64,000 nucleotides of DNA from the NCBI RefSeq assembly GCF_021800405.1, contig NZ_CP084550.1, forward strand, positions 496,001 through 560,000, given 5' to 3'. This stretch comes from Arthrobacter sp. FW306-07-I. GTDB taxonomy: Bacteria > Actinomycetota > Actinomycetes > Actinomycetales > Micrococcaceae. Positions 1 through 8,205 of this stretch are shown piece by piece. Numbering within the stretch: position 1 is the stretch's first letter; each line of letters starts with the position of its first letter. A model generated the notes under the pieces. The model saw only the letters and a list, made by a program, of their open reading frames with translations, had not been told where the DNA came from and searched no databases. Made by a program: the position numbers and the translations under genes.

Positions 1-29
1 ATGACGTCTCCTCGTTGAGCGCGGCGGTC

Positions 30-44
30 GTCCACTAAGTGGAC
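30..44. promoter_or_regulatory. Perfect palindrome upstream of the IclR gene
   Basis: GTCCACTAAGTGGAC is a 15-base inverted repeat with 7-base arms and a single central base, 124 bases before the IclR-family start codon. IclR-family regulators commonly bind short palindromes near their own promoter or that of a neighbour, so this is a candidate operator. That role is inference; the palindrome itself is plain in the sequence. Confidence 0.4.
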
Positions 45-114
45 GCCTGGGATCTGAGTTTGGAGACTATGGGCGCTTGGCCAAAAGTGTCAAGAATCAC
101 TGGCTGCGGCCTTA

Positions 115-149
115 CAGTATGGACACTAGGATGAAAAGCATCCATATTG
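115..149. promoter_or_regulatory. Imperfect inverted repeat just before the IclR gene
   Basis: Arms CAGTATGGA (115-123) and TCCATATTG (141-149) are complementary at 8 of 9 positions. They enclose a small hairpin, GGATG-AAAAG-CATCC (129-143). The repeat ends about 10 bases before the Shine-Dalgarno of the IclR gene, where an autoregulatory site would lie. Function is inferred from position only. Confidence 0.35.
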
Positions 150-168
150 TGGACAACAAGGAGGATTC

Positions 169-963
169 ATGGCTGGCACGCCGGTACAGGGCGCCCAGGT
201 GGTGGCGCGCGTTGCTGGGCTGCTGCGGCTGGTGGGCCGCAGCGCCGAAGGCATGCCGCTGGCAGGCCTGGTCCGCGAATCGGGCCTCACCCGACCCACG
301 GTCCACCGGCTCCTGGCATCCCTCGCCGCGGAAGGCCTCCTGGACCACGACCCCGTGACGGGCAACTGGGTGCTGGGGCCGGAAATACTACTGATGGGAT
401 CGGTGGCTTCGGCGCGCTTTCCCATGGAGGACATTGCCCGGCCCAGCCTGCGCCGGCTGGCACAGGCAACGGGCGAGAGCGCCTTTTTCTCGATCCGCCG
501 CGGGGCGGAGACGGTCTGCCTGCTGCGTGAGGAAGGCACCTTCCCGGTCCGGTCCTTCGTCCTGCACGAGGGGGTGCGGTTCCCGCTGGGAGTAGCGTCG
601 GCCGGGACCGCCATCCTGGCCTTCCTGCCGAAAGCCGAACAGGAGGAATTGCTGGGCCGCTGGAGCGAACACGCCGGCGCCTTCGCCGCGCACCACACTC
701 CGCAGCTGGTGCGGGAAAACCTGGCCCGCACCCGGCTGGCCGGCTACTCGGTGAACCCCGGGCTGGTCCTGGAGGGCAGCTGGGGGATGGGCGCCGCGGT
801 GTTCGACCGGTCCGGGAAGCCGGCCTGGGCGCTGTCCCTGACCGGCATCGAGCCGAGGTTCAAGCCCGAGCGGCAGGAGGAGCTGGGTGGCCTGCTGATG
901 GCGGAGGCGCACCGGATTACCCAACAGCTGGGCGGGCGCGACGGGGGCCGGCGCACCCGCTGA
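169..963 (+). CDS. IclR-family transcriptional regulator
   Basis: A 264-residue regulator, the usual length for the family. Residues about 8-70 form the N-terminal winged helix-turn-helix (ESGLTRPTVHRLLASLAAEG). The rest matches the IclR effector-binding domain, with the family-typical PVRSFVLHEGVRFPLGVASAGTAIL stretch shown here only in part (FPLGVASAGTAILAFL) and the later AGYSVNPG segment. A strong Shine-Dalgarno, AAGGAGG at 158-164, sits 4 bases before the ATG and fixes the start. Members usually control a catabolic operon in response to a small organic acid. The target is not visible because the window begins only 168 bases upstream. Two inverted repeats upstream may be its operators. 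Confidence 0.9.
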   Translation: MAGTPVQGAQVVARVAGLLRLVGRSAEGMPLAGLVRESGLTRPTVHRLLASLAAEGLLDHDPVTGNWVLGPEILLMGSVASARFPMEDIARPSLRRLAQATGESAFFSIRRGAETVCLLREEGTFPVRSFVLHEGVRFPLGVASAGTAILAFLPKAEQEELLGRWSEHAGAFAAHHTPQLVRENLARTRLAGYSVNPGLVLEGSWGMGAAVFDRSGKPAWALSLTGIEPRFKPERQEELGGLLMAEAHRITQQLGGRDGGRRTR

Positions 964-988
964 GTCTTCCCAACTATGGCAGCGAACG

Positions 989-1029
989 ACGACGGCGGGC
1001 CGCACTTTTTCGGCGCGGCCCGCCGTCGT
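989..1029. terminator. Hairpin terminator between the IclR gene and nadE
   Basis: Perfect 15-base arms, ACGACGGCGGGCCGC (989-1003) and its complement (1015-1029), surround an 11-base T-rich loop. It lies between two convergent genes and probably stops transcription from both sides. There is no clear U-tract after the stem. The ACGACGGCGGG stem base recurs in the hairpin at 10844-10895. Confidence 0.7.
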
Positions 1030-1068
1030 ACTCCCCAAAGGTGGTGAAAATTCAGTGCCGGGGGATGG

Positions 1069-1923
1069 TTACAGTCCCGCGCGGGGCTCCTCCGGGCCTT
1101 CTTCCTTCCACCAGGTGTCAAAGATGGTCACCGGCACCGTGCGCTTGTGGCGCGTGCGCAGGTACTTCTGCTCGATGGACTCGGCCACGGCGTCCGGAAC
1201 CTCGCGGCCTTCAAGGTAGTCGTCGATCTGGTCGTAGCTGAGGCCCAGTTCGTCCTCGTCCGTGCGGCCCGGCCGGTCATCGAGCAGGTCGGCCGTGGGG
1301 ACCTTCTCCCAGACCCGCGCCGGCGCTCCCAGCTCGGCCAGCAGGGCCCGGTTCTGCCGCTTGTTGAGGCCGAACAGGGGCAGGATGTCCGCGCCGCCGT
1401 CGCCGTACTTGGTGAAGAACCCCGTGACGGACTCGGCGCCGTGGTCCGTGCCGAGCACCAGGTAGTTGAACTCCCCGGCCAGCGCATACTGGGCGATCAT
1501 CCGGGTGCGGGCCTTGGTGTTGCCCTTGTGGAAGTCGGAAATCTCCGAGCCCACGGTCTTCTCGAACTCGTCCTCGAAACCATCCACCGCCGCGGAGATG
1601 TTGAAGGTCCACTCCGTCTTGGCCTTGATGAAGTCCAGGGCCGCCTGGGCGTCTTCCTCGTCGTGCTGGACCCCGTAGGGCAGGCGGACGGCCACGAAGT
1701 TGGCCTCAACACCTTCAGCCTCGAGTTCATCCACTGCCAGCTGCGCAAGCTTCCCGGCAAGGGATGAATCCAGGCCGCCCGAGATGCCCAGGACAAAGCC
1801 CTTGGTGCCCGTGGCCTTGAGGTATTCCTTGAGGAACGTGACGCGTTTGCGCACCTCCCCTGCGGGATCGATCCGGGGCTGAACGCCCATTTCTTCAATG
1901 ATCTTGGCCTGGAGTTCGCGCAT
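1069..1923 (-). CDS. nadE: Ammonia-dependent NAD+ synthetase
   Basis: Makes NAD+ from deamido-NAD+ with ATP and ammonia, the last step of NAD biosynthesis in the cytoplasm. The N-type ATP-pyrophosphatase P-loop is visible as [12 protein letters not shown]. Downstream are [23 protein letters not shown] (quoted in part, [17 protein letters not shown]) and the C-terminal RTRHKRTVP. There is no glutaminase (nitrilase) domain, so it is the short ammonia-dependent form. I start it at the internal ATG giving [13 protein letters not shown] (284 residues, close to the 275 of E. coli NadE). A TAGGCT -10 box lies exactly 7 bases before that ATG, which suggests a leaderless mRNA and leaves the longer upstream reading frame untranscribed. 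It is divergent from the FAD monooxygenase gene. Confidence 0.95.
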   Translation of the reverse strand: MRELQAKIIEEMGVQPRIDPAGEVRKRVTFLKEYLKATGTKGFVLGISGGLDSSLAGKLAQLAVDELEAEGVEANFVAVRLPYGVQHDEEDAQAALDFIKAKTEWTFNISAAVDGFEDEFEKTVGSEISDFHKGNTKARTRMIAQYALAGEFNYLVLGTDHGAESVTGFFTKYGDGGADILPLFGLNKRQNRALLAELGAPARVWEKVPTADLLDDRPGRTDEDELGLSYDQIDDYLEGREVPDAVAESIEQKYLRTRHKRTVPVTIFDTWWKEEGPEEPRAGL

Positions 1924-1998
1924 GTGGTCCAGCCTAGCCAGCACTGTCAACAACCCTCAACTGTTCCAGGAAGGTCCCGTGCGGCGTAGCGTAATCGC
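1924..1998. promoter_or_regulatory. Divergent leaderless-type promoters of nadE and the FAD monooxygenase
   Basis: On the minus strand TAGGCT (complement of 1931-1936) precedes the nadE ATG by 7 bases, with TTGAGG 18 bases further up as a possible -35. On the plus strand TAGCGT (1987-1992) precedes the ATG at 1999 by 6 bases. Both spacings would place the transcription start at or next to the first codon, and neither gene has a convincing Shine-Dalgarno. Confidence 0.6.
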
Positions 1999-3882
1999 AT
2001 GGAGCGGACGGGGTGTGCCGTGGTGGGCGGCGGCCCGGCGGGAATGGTGCTGGGCCTGCTGCTGGCGCGGGCCGGAGTGAACGTGACGGTCATGGAGAAG
2101 CACCGTGACTTCCTGCGGGATTTCCGCGGCGACACGGTGCACGCGTCCACCGTCCGGCTGATCGACGAACTGGGTTTGGGGGCAGGATTCCGCAGCTTGC
2201 CGCAAAGCCGCCTGAGCAATGTCGCCGTCCCGGTGCCCGGCGCCGGACTGGTCACCCTTGCGGCCTTTGACTCCCTGAAGCCCCCGTACAACTACGTGGC
2301 CATGATGCCCCAGTGGGACTTCCTGGATTTCCTCGCCTCAGCAGCCGCCGAGGAACCAACGTTCACGCTGCTCATGGAGAGCGAGGCAACAGGTTTGGAG
2401 TTCGACGGCGGGCGGGTCACCGGAGTGCGCTACCGGGAGGTCGGTACTTCCAGTGAGCACGTCCTGCACGCGGACGTGGTGGTGGCGGCGGACGGCCGGC
2501 ATTCGGTGCTGCGCCAGGCGGCGGGAATGCGCCCCCGGGAATACCCGGTGCCTTTTGACACCTGGTGGTTCAGGCTCCCGCGCCACGCCTCAGAAAGGGG
2601 CGAAGTGGCGGGAGTGGTTCCCTCGCTGGGTAACCGGGATGCCATGATTGCCCTCAACCGCACCAACTATTACCAGATGGGATACCTTGCCCCGAAGGGT
2701 TCTGATGCCAGGATCAGGGCTGACGGGGTGGACCGGTTCCGGCAGCGGGTGGCGGCTCTCCGCCCGGACCTTGCCGACCGCGTCGATTCCATCAGCAGCG
2801 TGGAGGACCTGCATTGGTTGGACGTGAAACTGAACCGACTGCGGCGCTGGTACGTGGACGGCTTCCTGTGCATTGGGGACGCCGCGCACGCGATGTCCCC
2901 AGCCGGAGGAGTGGGCATCAACCTCGCCATCCAGGATGCGGTGGCGGCAGCGGAGCGGCTGGCCCCGGACCTTCGTCGGGGTTATGTGCGCACCAAAACC
3001 CTGGCAGCCATCCAGCGCCGCCGCCGCATGCCCACGGTGGTGGTGCAGACCGTGCAGCGCATCATGCACCGGGTGGTGTTCGTTCCGCTCTTCGACGGGA
3101 AGCTGTCCGGCGACATGCTGGCCGGCAAGGGGTCGGGCGCCAGGTTCCTGATCCAGCGTGCGATCTTCTTTATCCTGCGCCACAACCCCGTAGTGAAGCG
3201 TCTCCTCCCGCGCGTCATCGCGTTCGGACCGCGACCGGAGCATGCGCCGGCCTTCGCGCGCCCGCTCACGGCCCGGCCACCCACTAAACTTGAAGCCATG
3301 ACTTCGCCCACTGACACTGCGGTAGACACCGCAGCTGCCCGCGCCCGACTGCTCGAACTGATCAAGGAACTCGCCGTGGTCCGCGGCAAGGTGATCCTCT
3401 CCAGCGGTGCCGAGGCCGATTACTACATCGATCTTCGCCGCATCACGCTGCACCACGAGGCGTCCAAGCTGGTGGGCCAGGTCATGCTGGCGCTGGCGGA
3501 CGACGCCGGGATCGACTTTGAGTGCGCCGGCGGGCTGACCATGGGCGCGGACCCCGTGGGCACCGCCGTGATGCACGCCGCCGCCGACGCCGGCCGCACC
3601 GTTGACGCGTTCGTGGTCCGCAAGGCGCAGAAGTCCTACGGCATGGGCCGCCAGGTTGAAGGCCCGTCCGTCGAGGGCCGCAAAGTGCTGGTCCTGGAGG
3701 ACACCTCCACCACGGGCGGGTCCGCGCTGACGGCGGTGGAAGGCGTCCGGAAAGCCGGCGGCAATGTCGTGGCGGTAGCCGTGATTGTGGACCGCGACAC
3801 CGGCGCCAAGGAAAAGATTGAAGCCGAGACCGGTGTGCCCTACCTGTTCGCGTTCGGCAAGGACGAACTGGGTCTGGACTAG
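1999..3882 (+). CDS. FAD-dependent monooxygenase reading in frame into PyrE
   Basis: One open frame of 627 codons with no stop between two unrelated enzymes. Residues 1-433 are a PHBH-type FAD monooxygenase. It has a GGGPAGMVLG dinucleotide-binding motif near the N-terminus, a DVVVAADGRHS motif in the middle, and GDAAHAMSPAGGVGINLAIQD, the GD motif that binds the FAD ribityl (quoted in part: GDAAHAMSPAGGVGIN). The substrate is unknown. Residues 434-627 are a complete orotate phosphoribosyltransferase. Stop codons TAA (3285-3287) and TGA (3291-3293) exist at the junction but in another frame, so a one-base change upstream would separate the genes. This could be a real fusion, a read-through product next to separately expressed PyrE, or a sequence error. 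The -10 box TAGCGT 6 bases before the ATG suggests leaderless expression. Confidence 0.8.
   Translation: MERTGCAVVGGGPAGMVLGLLLARAGVNVTVMEKHRDFLRDFRGDTVHASTVRLIDELGLGAGFRSLPQSRLSNVAVPVPGAGLVTLAAFDSLKPPYNYVAMMPQWDFLDFLASAAAEEPTFTLLMESEATGLEFDGGRVTGVRYREVGTSSEHVLHADVVVAADGRHSVLRQAAGMRPREYPVPFDTWWFRLPRHASERGEVAGVVPSLGNRDAMIALNRTNYYQMGYLAPKGSDARIRADGVDRFRQRVAALRPDLADRVDSISSVEDLHWLDVKLNRLRRWYVDGFLCIGDAAHAMSPAGGVGINLAIQDAVAAAERLAPDLRRGYVRTKTLAAIQRRRRMPTVVVQTVQRIMHRVVFVPLFDGKLSGDMLAGKGSGARFLIQRAIFFILRHNPVVKRLLPRVIAFGPRPEHAPAFARPLTARPPTKLEAMTSPTDTAVDTAAARARLLELIKELAVVRGKVILSSGAEADYYIDLRRITLHHEASKLVGQVMLALADDAGIDFECAGGLTMGADPVGTAVMHAAADAGRTVDAFVVRKAQKSYGMGRQVEGPSVEGRKVLVLEDTSTTGGSALTAVEGVRKAGGNVVAVAVIVDRDTGAKEKIEAETGVPYLFAFGKDELGLD
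3298..3882 (+). CDS. pyrE: Orotate phosphoribosyltransferase
   Basis: Converts orotate and PRPP to orotidine 5'-phosphate in pyrimidine synthesis. From the internal ATG the product is 194 residues, a normal PyrE length. It carries the SSGAEADYYIDLRRITLHH substrate loop, GGLTMGADPVG, the RKAQKSYGMGRQVEG flexible loop, and the PRPP motif VLVLEDTSTTGGSA. A TAAACT -10 box lies 7 bases before this ATG, so PyrE can plausibly be made from its own leaderless transcript even though the upstream monooxygenase frame runs into it. The two start models are not exclusive. The 3' end is followed by 98 bases before the GAF-ANTAR gene. Confidence 0.9.
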   Translation: MTSPTDTAVDTAAARARLLELIKELAVVRGKVILSSGAEADYYIDLRRITLHHEASKLVGQVMLALADDAGIDFECAGGLTMGADPVGTAVMHAAADAGRTVDAFVVRKAQKSYGMGRQVEGPSVEGRKVLVLEDTSTTGGSALTAVEGVRKAGGNVVAVAVIVDRDTGAKEKIEAETGVPYLFAFGKDELGLD

Positions 3883-3980
3883 CCAGAGGCGTGGGCGCAC
3901 GCTGCCAGCCATTGGCTGCTGTGTTGGCGCTGATTTATGATGTGCGTTAACACTTTTCAGTTGCTTGGAGACCACGCATC

Positions 3981-4748
3981 TTGCTCCCCCCAGAACAGCC
4001 CTTGAGCGCGACCGACCAGGTGCAGAACCTGATCCTGGAAAGCGCTGATTTTGAGGATTTCCTTAACGAACTTGCCCGGTTCTCTGCCCACCAGATGGCA
4101 GGGGACGGTGACGATGCCCTGTGCGGCATCACTTTGCTCCGCGACCGCAAGGCAGCCACCATTGGCTGGAGCAGCCCCTCCGCACGGGAAGTGGACGAAA
4201 TCCAGTACTCGCTATCCCAGGGTCCGTGCCTGACTGCCGCGAAGGAAGAACGGGAAGTCTACGTTCCGGACCTGCTGCAGGAGGACCGCTGGGGCCCCGA
4301 TTACGCGACGGCGGTTGCCTCCTATGGGCTGCGTTCCGTCTTTTCCCTGCCCTTCAACCTGCAGGGGGAAGCCAGGGCAGCCCTGAACCTCTACTCAGAC
4401 GTCGACCACAAGTTCGACGGGCAGGCGGCGGAGAGGGCCAGGGACTTCACCCGGGAGATCTCGCAGGCCCTGCGCCTGGCCGTCAGGTTCTCCCTGCACG
4501 CGGACAGCGCGACCAACCTCAAAGCCACCCTCGAATCGCGCACCATCATCGACATCGCAGTGGGCATCGTCATGGCGCAGAACCGCTGCAGCCAGGAGGC
4601 CGCCGTGGAAATCCTCACCGAGGCGTCGAGCAACAGCAACACCAAGCTGCGGGACATCGCCAAGTCGTTGGTTGATTCGGTGGGCGGCGCCGGAACGCGC
4701 ACCTACTACCAGGAGCCGGGAAAGGTCGGGTCGGGCCCCGGCGCGTGA
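3981..4748 (+). CDS. GAF and ANTAR domain RNA-binding antiterminator
   Basis: A 255-residue soluble regulator. Residues about 15-165 resemble a GAF sensor domain (GITLLRDRKAATIGWSSPS, and SVFSLPFNLQGEARAALNLYS). Residues about 175-235 match an ANTAR domain (LKATLESRTIIDIAVGIVMA, then CSQEAAVEILTEASSNSN). ANTAR proteins bind nascent RNA hairpins and relieve termination; the ligand here is unknown. The start is TTG at 3981, preceded by GGAG at 3967-3970. A plausible promoter is TTGGCT, 18 bases, TATGAT, ending near 3938. The gene is followed by a STAS-like gene, a common kind of regulatory neighbour. Confidence 0.85.
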   Translation: MLPPEQPLSATDQVQNLILESADFEDFLNELARFSAHQMAGDGDDALCGITLLRDRKAATIGWSSPSAREVDEIQYSLSQGPCLTAAKEEREVYVPDLLQEDRWGPDYATAVASYGLRSVFSLPFNLQGEARAALNLYSDVDHKFDGQAAERARDFTREISQALRLAVRFSLHADSATNLKATLESRTIIDIAVGIVMAQNRCSQEAAVEILTEASSNSNTKLRDIAKSLVDSVGGAGTRTYYQEPGKVGSGPGA

Positions 4749-4829
4749 GGGCGGGTTGTGCGGGGGCTCCCACGGGGGTTACGCTTGCGGAGGTTGAGCC
4801 GTCGGCCATAGACCTCTTTTGGAGTACCT

Positions 4830-5450
4830 ATGGACCGCGCATTAGACGCACTCGTTAACCTGGATGTCCCTGCCGACATCGTCCGGATTGAAGTCCGGGG
4901 GGCCCTTCACCACGACACCCGTGCTGAACTGGTCCGCATCATCCGCCGTGTCCGGAGGATGGGCATCCGCTGCCGCATCTGCGTTGACCTTTCGCAGGCC
5001 GAGCTTATTGAGTCCTCCGCACTGGCAGGGCTTCGGACAGATCTCAACGCTATTGCCACCAACTCATTGCTGGGGGCTCCTTCCGCCTCAGTGGGACTTC
5101 AGCTCGCGCCCGCCGCGCATGACTGGGCCCCGGAGGACGCCGGCAGCCGCCAGCCGCTCCTGATGGACGACGACGTCCGTGAGCTTTTCCCCGGCGGCGA
5201 GTTTGCTGGCGAGTTCCCCCAGTTGCCCGTCATGTGGATCGAGGAACTGTACGGCCGCCCGCTGGCCGAATACTCGGACGAGGAACTGCTCCAGGGGAGT
5301 GACGCGGTCTTCGCGCTCCTGGACACCCCGGGAGCCCTCGACGGCGCGGACCTGCTGGGCCGCTACAACGACATCGGCCTGGAAATCCTCCGCCGCCGGC
5401 GGGAACCCCACGCGCCGTTCCCCGCTGCGGAAGGGCAAGCTGCCAGCTGA
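4830..5450 (+). CDS. STAS-like regulatory protein of unknown target
   Basis: A 206-residue protein. The first 70 residues look like a STAS/anti-anti-sigma fold: a beta-rich start (VRIEVRGALHHDTRAELVRI) followed by CVDLSQAELIESSALAGL, in the place where anti-anti-sigma factors carry the regulatory serine. The C-terminal part (GRPLAEYSDEELLQGSDAVF and after) has no family I recognise. TTTTGGAGTACCT precedes the ATG, giving a clear GGAG ribosome site. It follows the GAF-ANTAR gene by 81 bases in the same direction, so a shared stress-response role is likely but unproven. Confidence 0.6.
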   Translation: MDRALDALVNLDVPADIVRIEVRGALHHDTRAELVRIIRRVRRMGIRCRICVDLSQAELIESSALAGLRTDLNAIATNSLLGAPSASVGLQLAPAAHDWAPEDAGSRQPLLMDDDVRELFPGGEFAGEFPQLPVMWIEELYGRPLAEYSDEELLQGSDAVFALLDTPGALDGADLLGRYNDIGLEILRRRREPHAPFPAAEGQAAS

Positions 5451-5518
5451 CCTCCCGTCACTAAACGTTTACCTCCGCCCGTTGCGGCGGTAACTTTCCC
5501 TGGGCTTACGGTAGGAGT

Positions 5519-6559
5519 GTGCCGTATGAGGGGGAGGTTGGTCCGCAGGGCCGGCGCTGGGTCTCAGACGCCCGGCTGCTGGCGGACGCGGCTGCCCTGA
5601 AGCGCTTTTCGCGGCGCAGCTTCCTGGCCGGTGCGGGGGCGTCCGGACTGCTGGCTGCGGACATGCTGGTAACCCGGCAAGTGCAGTCGCAGCGCCGCAG
5701 CACCAGGATCCTCACGGTGGCCGACGACTTCGCCGACGCCTACTATCCGGACGCCAGCTGGTTCTTGTTCCCGGGCTACAAAACCAGCTGGGAAGAGGCT
5801 CAGTGGATCCTCAACACCATGCGGGGCTCGCTGAACAAGCGGGCCCGGCTCGCCGCCGTCGGATATTCCAACCTGGGCCTGAACATCACCGAGGTGGTCA
5901 ACGCCATCACCGACTACGTTGCCGCGGAGAAGATCACCAAGCTGTTCTTTTACGGACACAGCTTTGGCGGGATGCTGGCAACGCAGGTGGCTGCGCGGCT
6001 GCTGGCCTTGCAGGAAATCCAGGTACAGTTCATCCTCCTGGACTCCAGCCCTTACAGCGCGCACGACGTCCTGGACCAGAGCTGGTTCGACGGCGTGGTG
6101 TTCCTCTACGAGAGCGGTGTCAGGTTCCCGTCCACCCTCCGTGGCGGGTATGAACTGGGGGAACGGATCATCCACAAGGACGAACGGAGCTGGCGCCAGA
6201 TCCTGAACCAGACGCTGGAGCAGTTGTCGCCGATCGCCCCGTCCAATGTCCTGGTCCAGACGGAGTCCGCCTACATCTACCACTTCGAGGGAAGCCAGTT
6301 TGCCGGCCATCTTGGCACAGCCAAGATGGCCTACATCGGCAACCCCAAGGACGGCACAGTGGACTACGAGACCGCGTCCGAAACCTGGGCCGTGGTGTTC
6401 AAGGACAACATGGTTTCCAGCAACCTGCAGACCATCGGGGCTGCCCCCGCGCACGCCAGCCCGGGCTGGAATCCGCAGATCTACCGGCCCCTGTTGACGG
6501 AACTGCTGGACGAGTACTTCCCCCTGCCCCGGGGCGGTTCCCGGGTCAGCATCTTCTAG
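5519..6559 (+). CDS. Tat-exported alpha/beta hydrolase
   Basis: A 346-residue protein with a twin-arginine signal, FSRRSFLAGAGASGLLAAD, beginning near residue 29, so it is probably exported folded. The nucleophile elbow is FYGHSFGGMLA (GxSxG). The rest is a plausible alpha/beta-hydrolase core, with LDSSPYSAHDV and a lid-like insert. The substrate is not evident; lipase, thioesterase or esterase activity is possible. The GTG at 5519 is preceded by TACGGT and 6 bases, a leaderless arrangement; AGGAG lies too close to the GTG to act as a normal ribosome site. The stop codon shares the bases CTAG (6556-6559) with the stop of the convergent HAD gene. Confidence 0.75.
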   Translation: MPYEGEVGPQGRRWVSDARLLADAAALKRFSRRSFLAGAGASGLLAADMLVTRQVQSQRRSTRILTVADDFADAYYPDASWFLFPGYKTSWEEAQWILNTMRGSLNKRARLAAVGYSNLGLNITEVVNAITDYVAAEKITKLFFYGHSFGGMLATQVAARLLALQEIQVQFILLDSSPYSAHDVLDQSWFDGVVFLYESGVRFPSTLRGGYELGERIIHKDERSWRQILNQTLEQLSPIAPSNVLVQTESAYIYHFEGSQFAGHLGTAKMAYIGNPKDGTVDYETASETWAVVFKDNMVSSNLQTIGAAPAHASPGWNPQIYRPLLTELLDEYFPLPRGGSRVSIF

Positions 6560-7392
6560 ATCTGGTTCTTCAGGTCCGCCACCGAGTTCAGCACCTGGTT
6601 GGGCCGGAACGGGTATGCAGCGATGTCGTCCTTGTGCGTGATGCCGCTCAGGACCAGGACCGTGTGCAGCCCTGCCTCCATGCCGGCAATGATGTCCGTA
6701 TCCATCCGGTCACCAATCATGGCGGTGGTTTCGGAATGGGCGTCGATCTGGTTCATCGCTGAGCGGAACATCATGGGGTTCGGCTTGCCCACGATGTACG
6801 GCTCGCGGCCCGTCGCCTTGGTGATCAGGGCCGCGATGGCGCCGGTGGCGGGCATCGGGCCGTCCTTGGAAGGGCCCGTGGCATCGGGGTTGGTGGCGAT
6901 GAACCGGGCACCGGCGAGGATCAGGCGGATAGCCATGGTGATCGCTTCGAAGGAGTACGTGCGGGTCTCGCCGAGCACCACGAAGTCCGGGTTCTGGTCG
7001 GTCAGGATGAAGCCCGCCTCGTGCAGCGCCGTCGTCAGCCCTGCCTCGCCGATCGTGTAGGCGCGGTTCCCGGATTCCGAGCCCCCGGCGGACACCTGGT
7101 CCTTCAGGAACTGGGCCGTGGCAAGGGCCGACGTCCAGATGTTCTCTTCCGGAATCTCCAGGCCGGAAGAGCGGAGGCGGGCGGCAAGGTCGCGGGGAGT
7201 GAAGATGGAGTTGTTGGTCAGCACCAGGAAGCGCTTTGAGGTATCCACCCAGCGCTGGATCAGTTCCGCGGCTCCCGGGATGGGCTGGTTTTCGTGGACC
7301 AGGACGCCGTCCATGTCCGTCAGCCAGCACTCGATCTCCTGGCCGCTGCGGTATACCGCCGGGTTGCCTGTTACCTCGTCTGCTTCTGCCAT
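6556..7392 (-). CDS. HAD-IIA phosphatase of the NagD type
   Basis: A 278-residue HAD hydrolase. Motif I is WLTDMDGVLVHE (nucleophile aspartates), motif II VLTNNS, motif III the lysine of IVGKPNPMMF, and motif IV MIGDRMDTDI. The large C2-type cap between motifs II and III and the GDRMDTDI signature place it with NagD/AraL-like phosphatases acting on sugar phosphates or nucleoside monophosphates; the real substrate is unknown. GGCGGAGGCAGGC before the ATG supplies a Shine-Dalgarno. It overlaps the hydrolase gene tail to tail by 4 bases and is divergent from the SpoU gene. Confidence 0.9.
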   Translation of the reverse strand: MAEADEVTGNPAVYRSGQEIECWLTDMDGVLVHENQPIPGAAELIQRWVDTSKRFLVLTNNSIFTPRDLAARLRSSGLEIPEENIWTSALATAQFLKDQVSAGGSESGNRAYTIGEAGLTTALHEAGFILTDQNPDFVVLGETRTYSFEAITMAIRLILAGARFIATNPDATGPSKDGPMPATGAIAALITKATGREPYIVGKPNPMMFRSAMNQIDAHSETTAMIGDRMDTDIIAGMEAGLHTVLVLSGITHKDDIAAYPFRPNQVLNSVADLKNQI

Positions 7393-7444
7393 GCCTGCCT
7401 CCGCCTGTGATGGTTGCCCGAAGAGTCCAGTCTAGTGTTGAAGG

Positions 7445-8122
7445 GTGAACCAAACGCCCGGCATGACAGACGAACCCGACCACGCGCCCGGGGAGGCCGA
7501 ACCCGCAAAGGCGGAGGTCGGCGTCGGGCCCTGGGAAGGGGAACTGCCCGAAGGCGACCACTGGGACCCCGACCTCCTTGCCGACGGCGACCGGCGCAAC
7601 GTCCTGGACAAATACCGCTACTGGAAGCACGAGGCGATCGTCGCGGAACTGGACTCCCGGCGGCACAACTTCCACGTGGCCATCGAGAACTGGCAGCACG
7701 ACCTGAACATCGGCACCGTGGTCCGCACCGCCAACGCCTTCCTCGCCAAGGAAGTTCACATCATCGGTCGACGGCGGTGGAACCGGCGCGGTGCCATGGT
7801 CACCGACCGCTACCAGCATGTTCGCCACCACCCCACCGTCGAGGACTTTGTCCAGTGGGCGCAGGGGGAAGGGCTGGCGATCATCGGGATCGATATCTTC
7901 CCGGACTCGGTGCCCCTGGAAACGTACGAACTGCCCCGCGACTGCGTGCTGGTCTTCGGACAGGAGGGGCCGGGGTTGACCGCGGAAGTCCACCAGGCCG
8001 CCCAGGCCACCCTGTCTATCGAACAGTTCGGCTCCACCCGGTCCATCAACGCCGCCTCCGCCGCCGCGATCGCCATGCACGCCTGGATCCGCCGGCACGT
8101 CTTCAACCAGCACGTCTCCTAA
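7445..8122 (+). CDS. TrmH/SpoU-family RNA 2'-O-methyltransferase
   Basis: A 225-residue SPOUT methyltransferase. It shows the three family motifs: DLNIGTVVRTANAF, VLVFGQEGPGLT, and SIEQFGSTRSINAASAAAIA. These form the knotted SAM site and catalytic arginines used to methylate ribose 2'-OH in tRNA or rRNA. The particular nucleotide is not predictable from the sequence. The first 45 residues are acidic and low-complexity. GTG at 7445 is preceded by TAGTGT and 6 bases, suggesting a leaderless mRNA; an internal ATG at 7463 is the alternative start. A long inverted repeat begins 2 bases after the stop. Confidence 0.88.
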   Translation: MNQTPGMTDEPDHAPGEAEPAKAEVGVGPWEGELPEGDHWDPDLLADGDRRNVLDKYRYWKHEAIVAELDSRRHNFHVAIENWQHDLNIGTVVRTANAFLAKEVHIIGRRRWNRRGAMVTDRYQHVRHHPTVEDFVQWAQGEGLAIIGIDIFPDSVPLETYELPRDCVLVFGQEGPGLTAEVHQAAQATLSIEQFGSTRSINAASAAAIAMHAWIRRHVFNQHVS

Positions 8123-8123
8123 C

Positions 8124-8188
8124 CCCGCGAGATGGCACTTAACGGCAGTCGCGGAGCCGATGATTGCCGTTAAGTGCCAACTCGCGGG
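8124..8188. repeat. Long inverted repeat A1, 5' of the first DUF559-type gene
   Basis: Arms 8124-8147 and 8165-8188 are complementary at 23 of 24 positions (core GATGGCACTTAACGGCA against TGCCGTTAAGTGCC), with a 17-base spacer that can pair further. It starts 2 bases after the SpoU stop and ends 63 bases before the nuclease start. A second copy with the same arm sequence lies at the 3' end of the gene. It may terminate SpoU transcription, but the long arms lack a U-tract, and sequence conservation between copies points to a repeat family. Confidence 0.85.
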
Positions 8189-8205
8189 TTCGTCGTCCGC
8201 GAGCC

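Noticed and set aside
2590..3975. A 461-codon minus-strand frame opposite the monooxygenase and pyrE
   Set aside because: Antisense to two clear enzymes, no recognisable motif, and His/Gly/Arg-rich composition typical of shadows.
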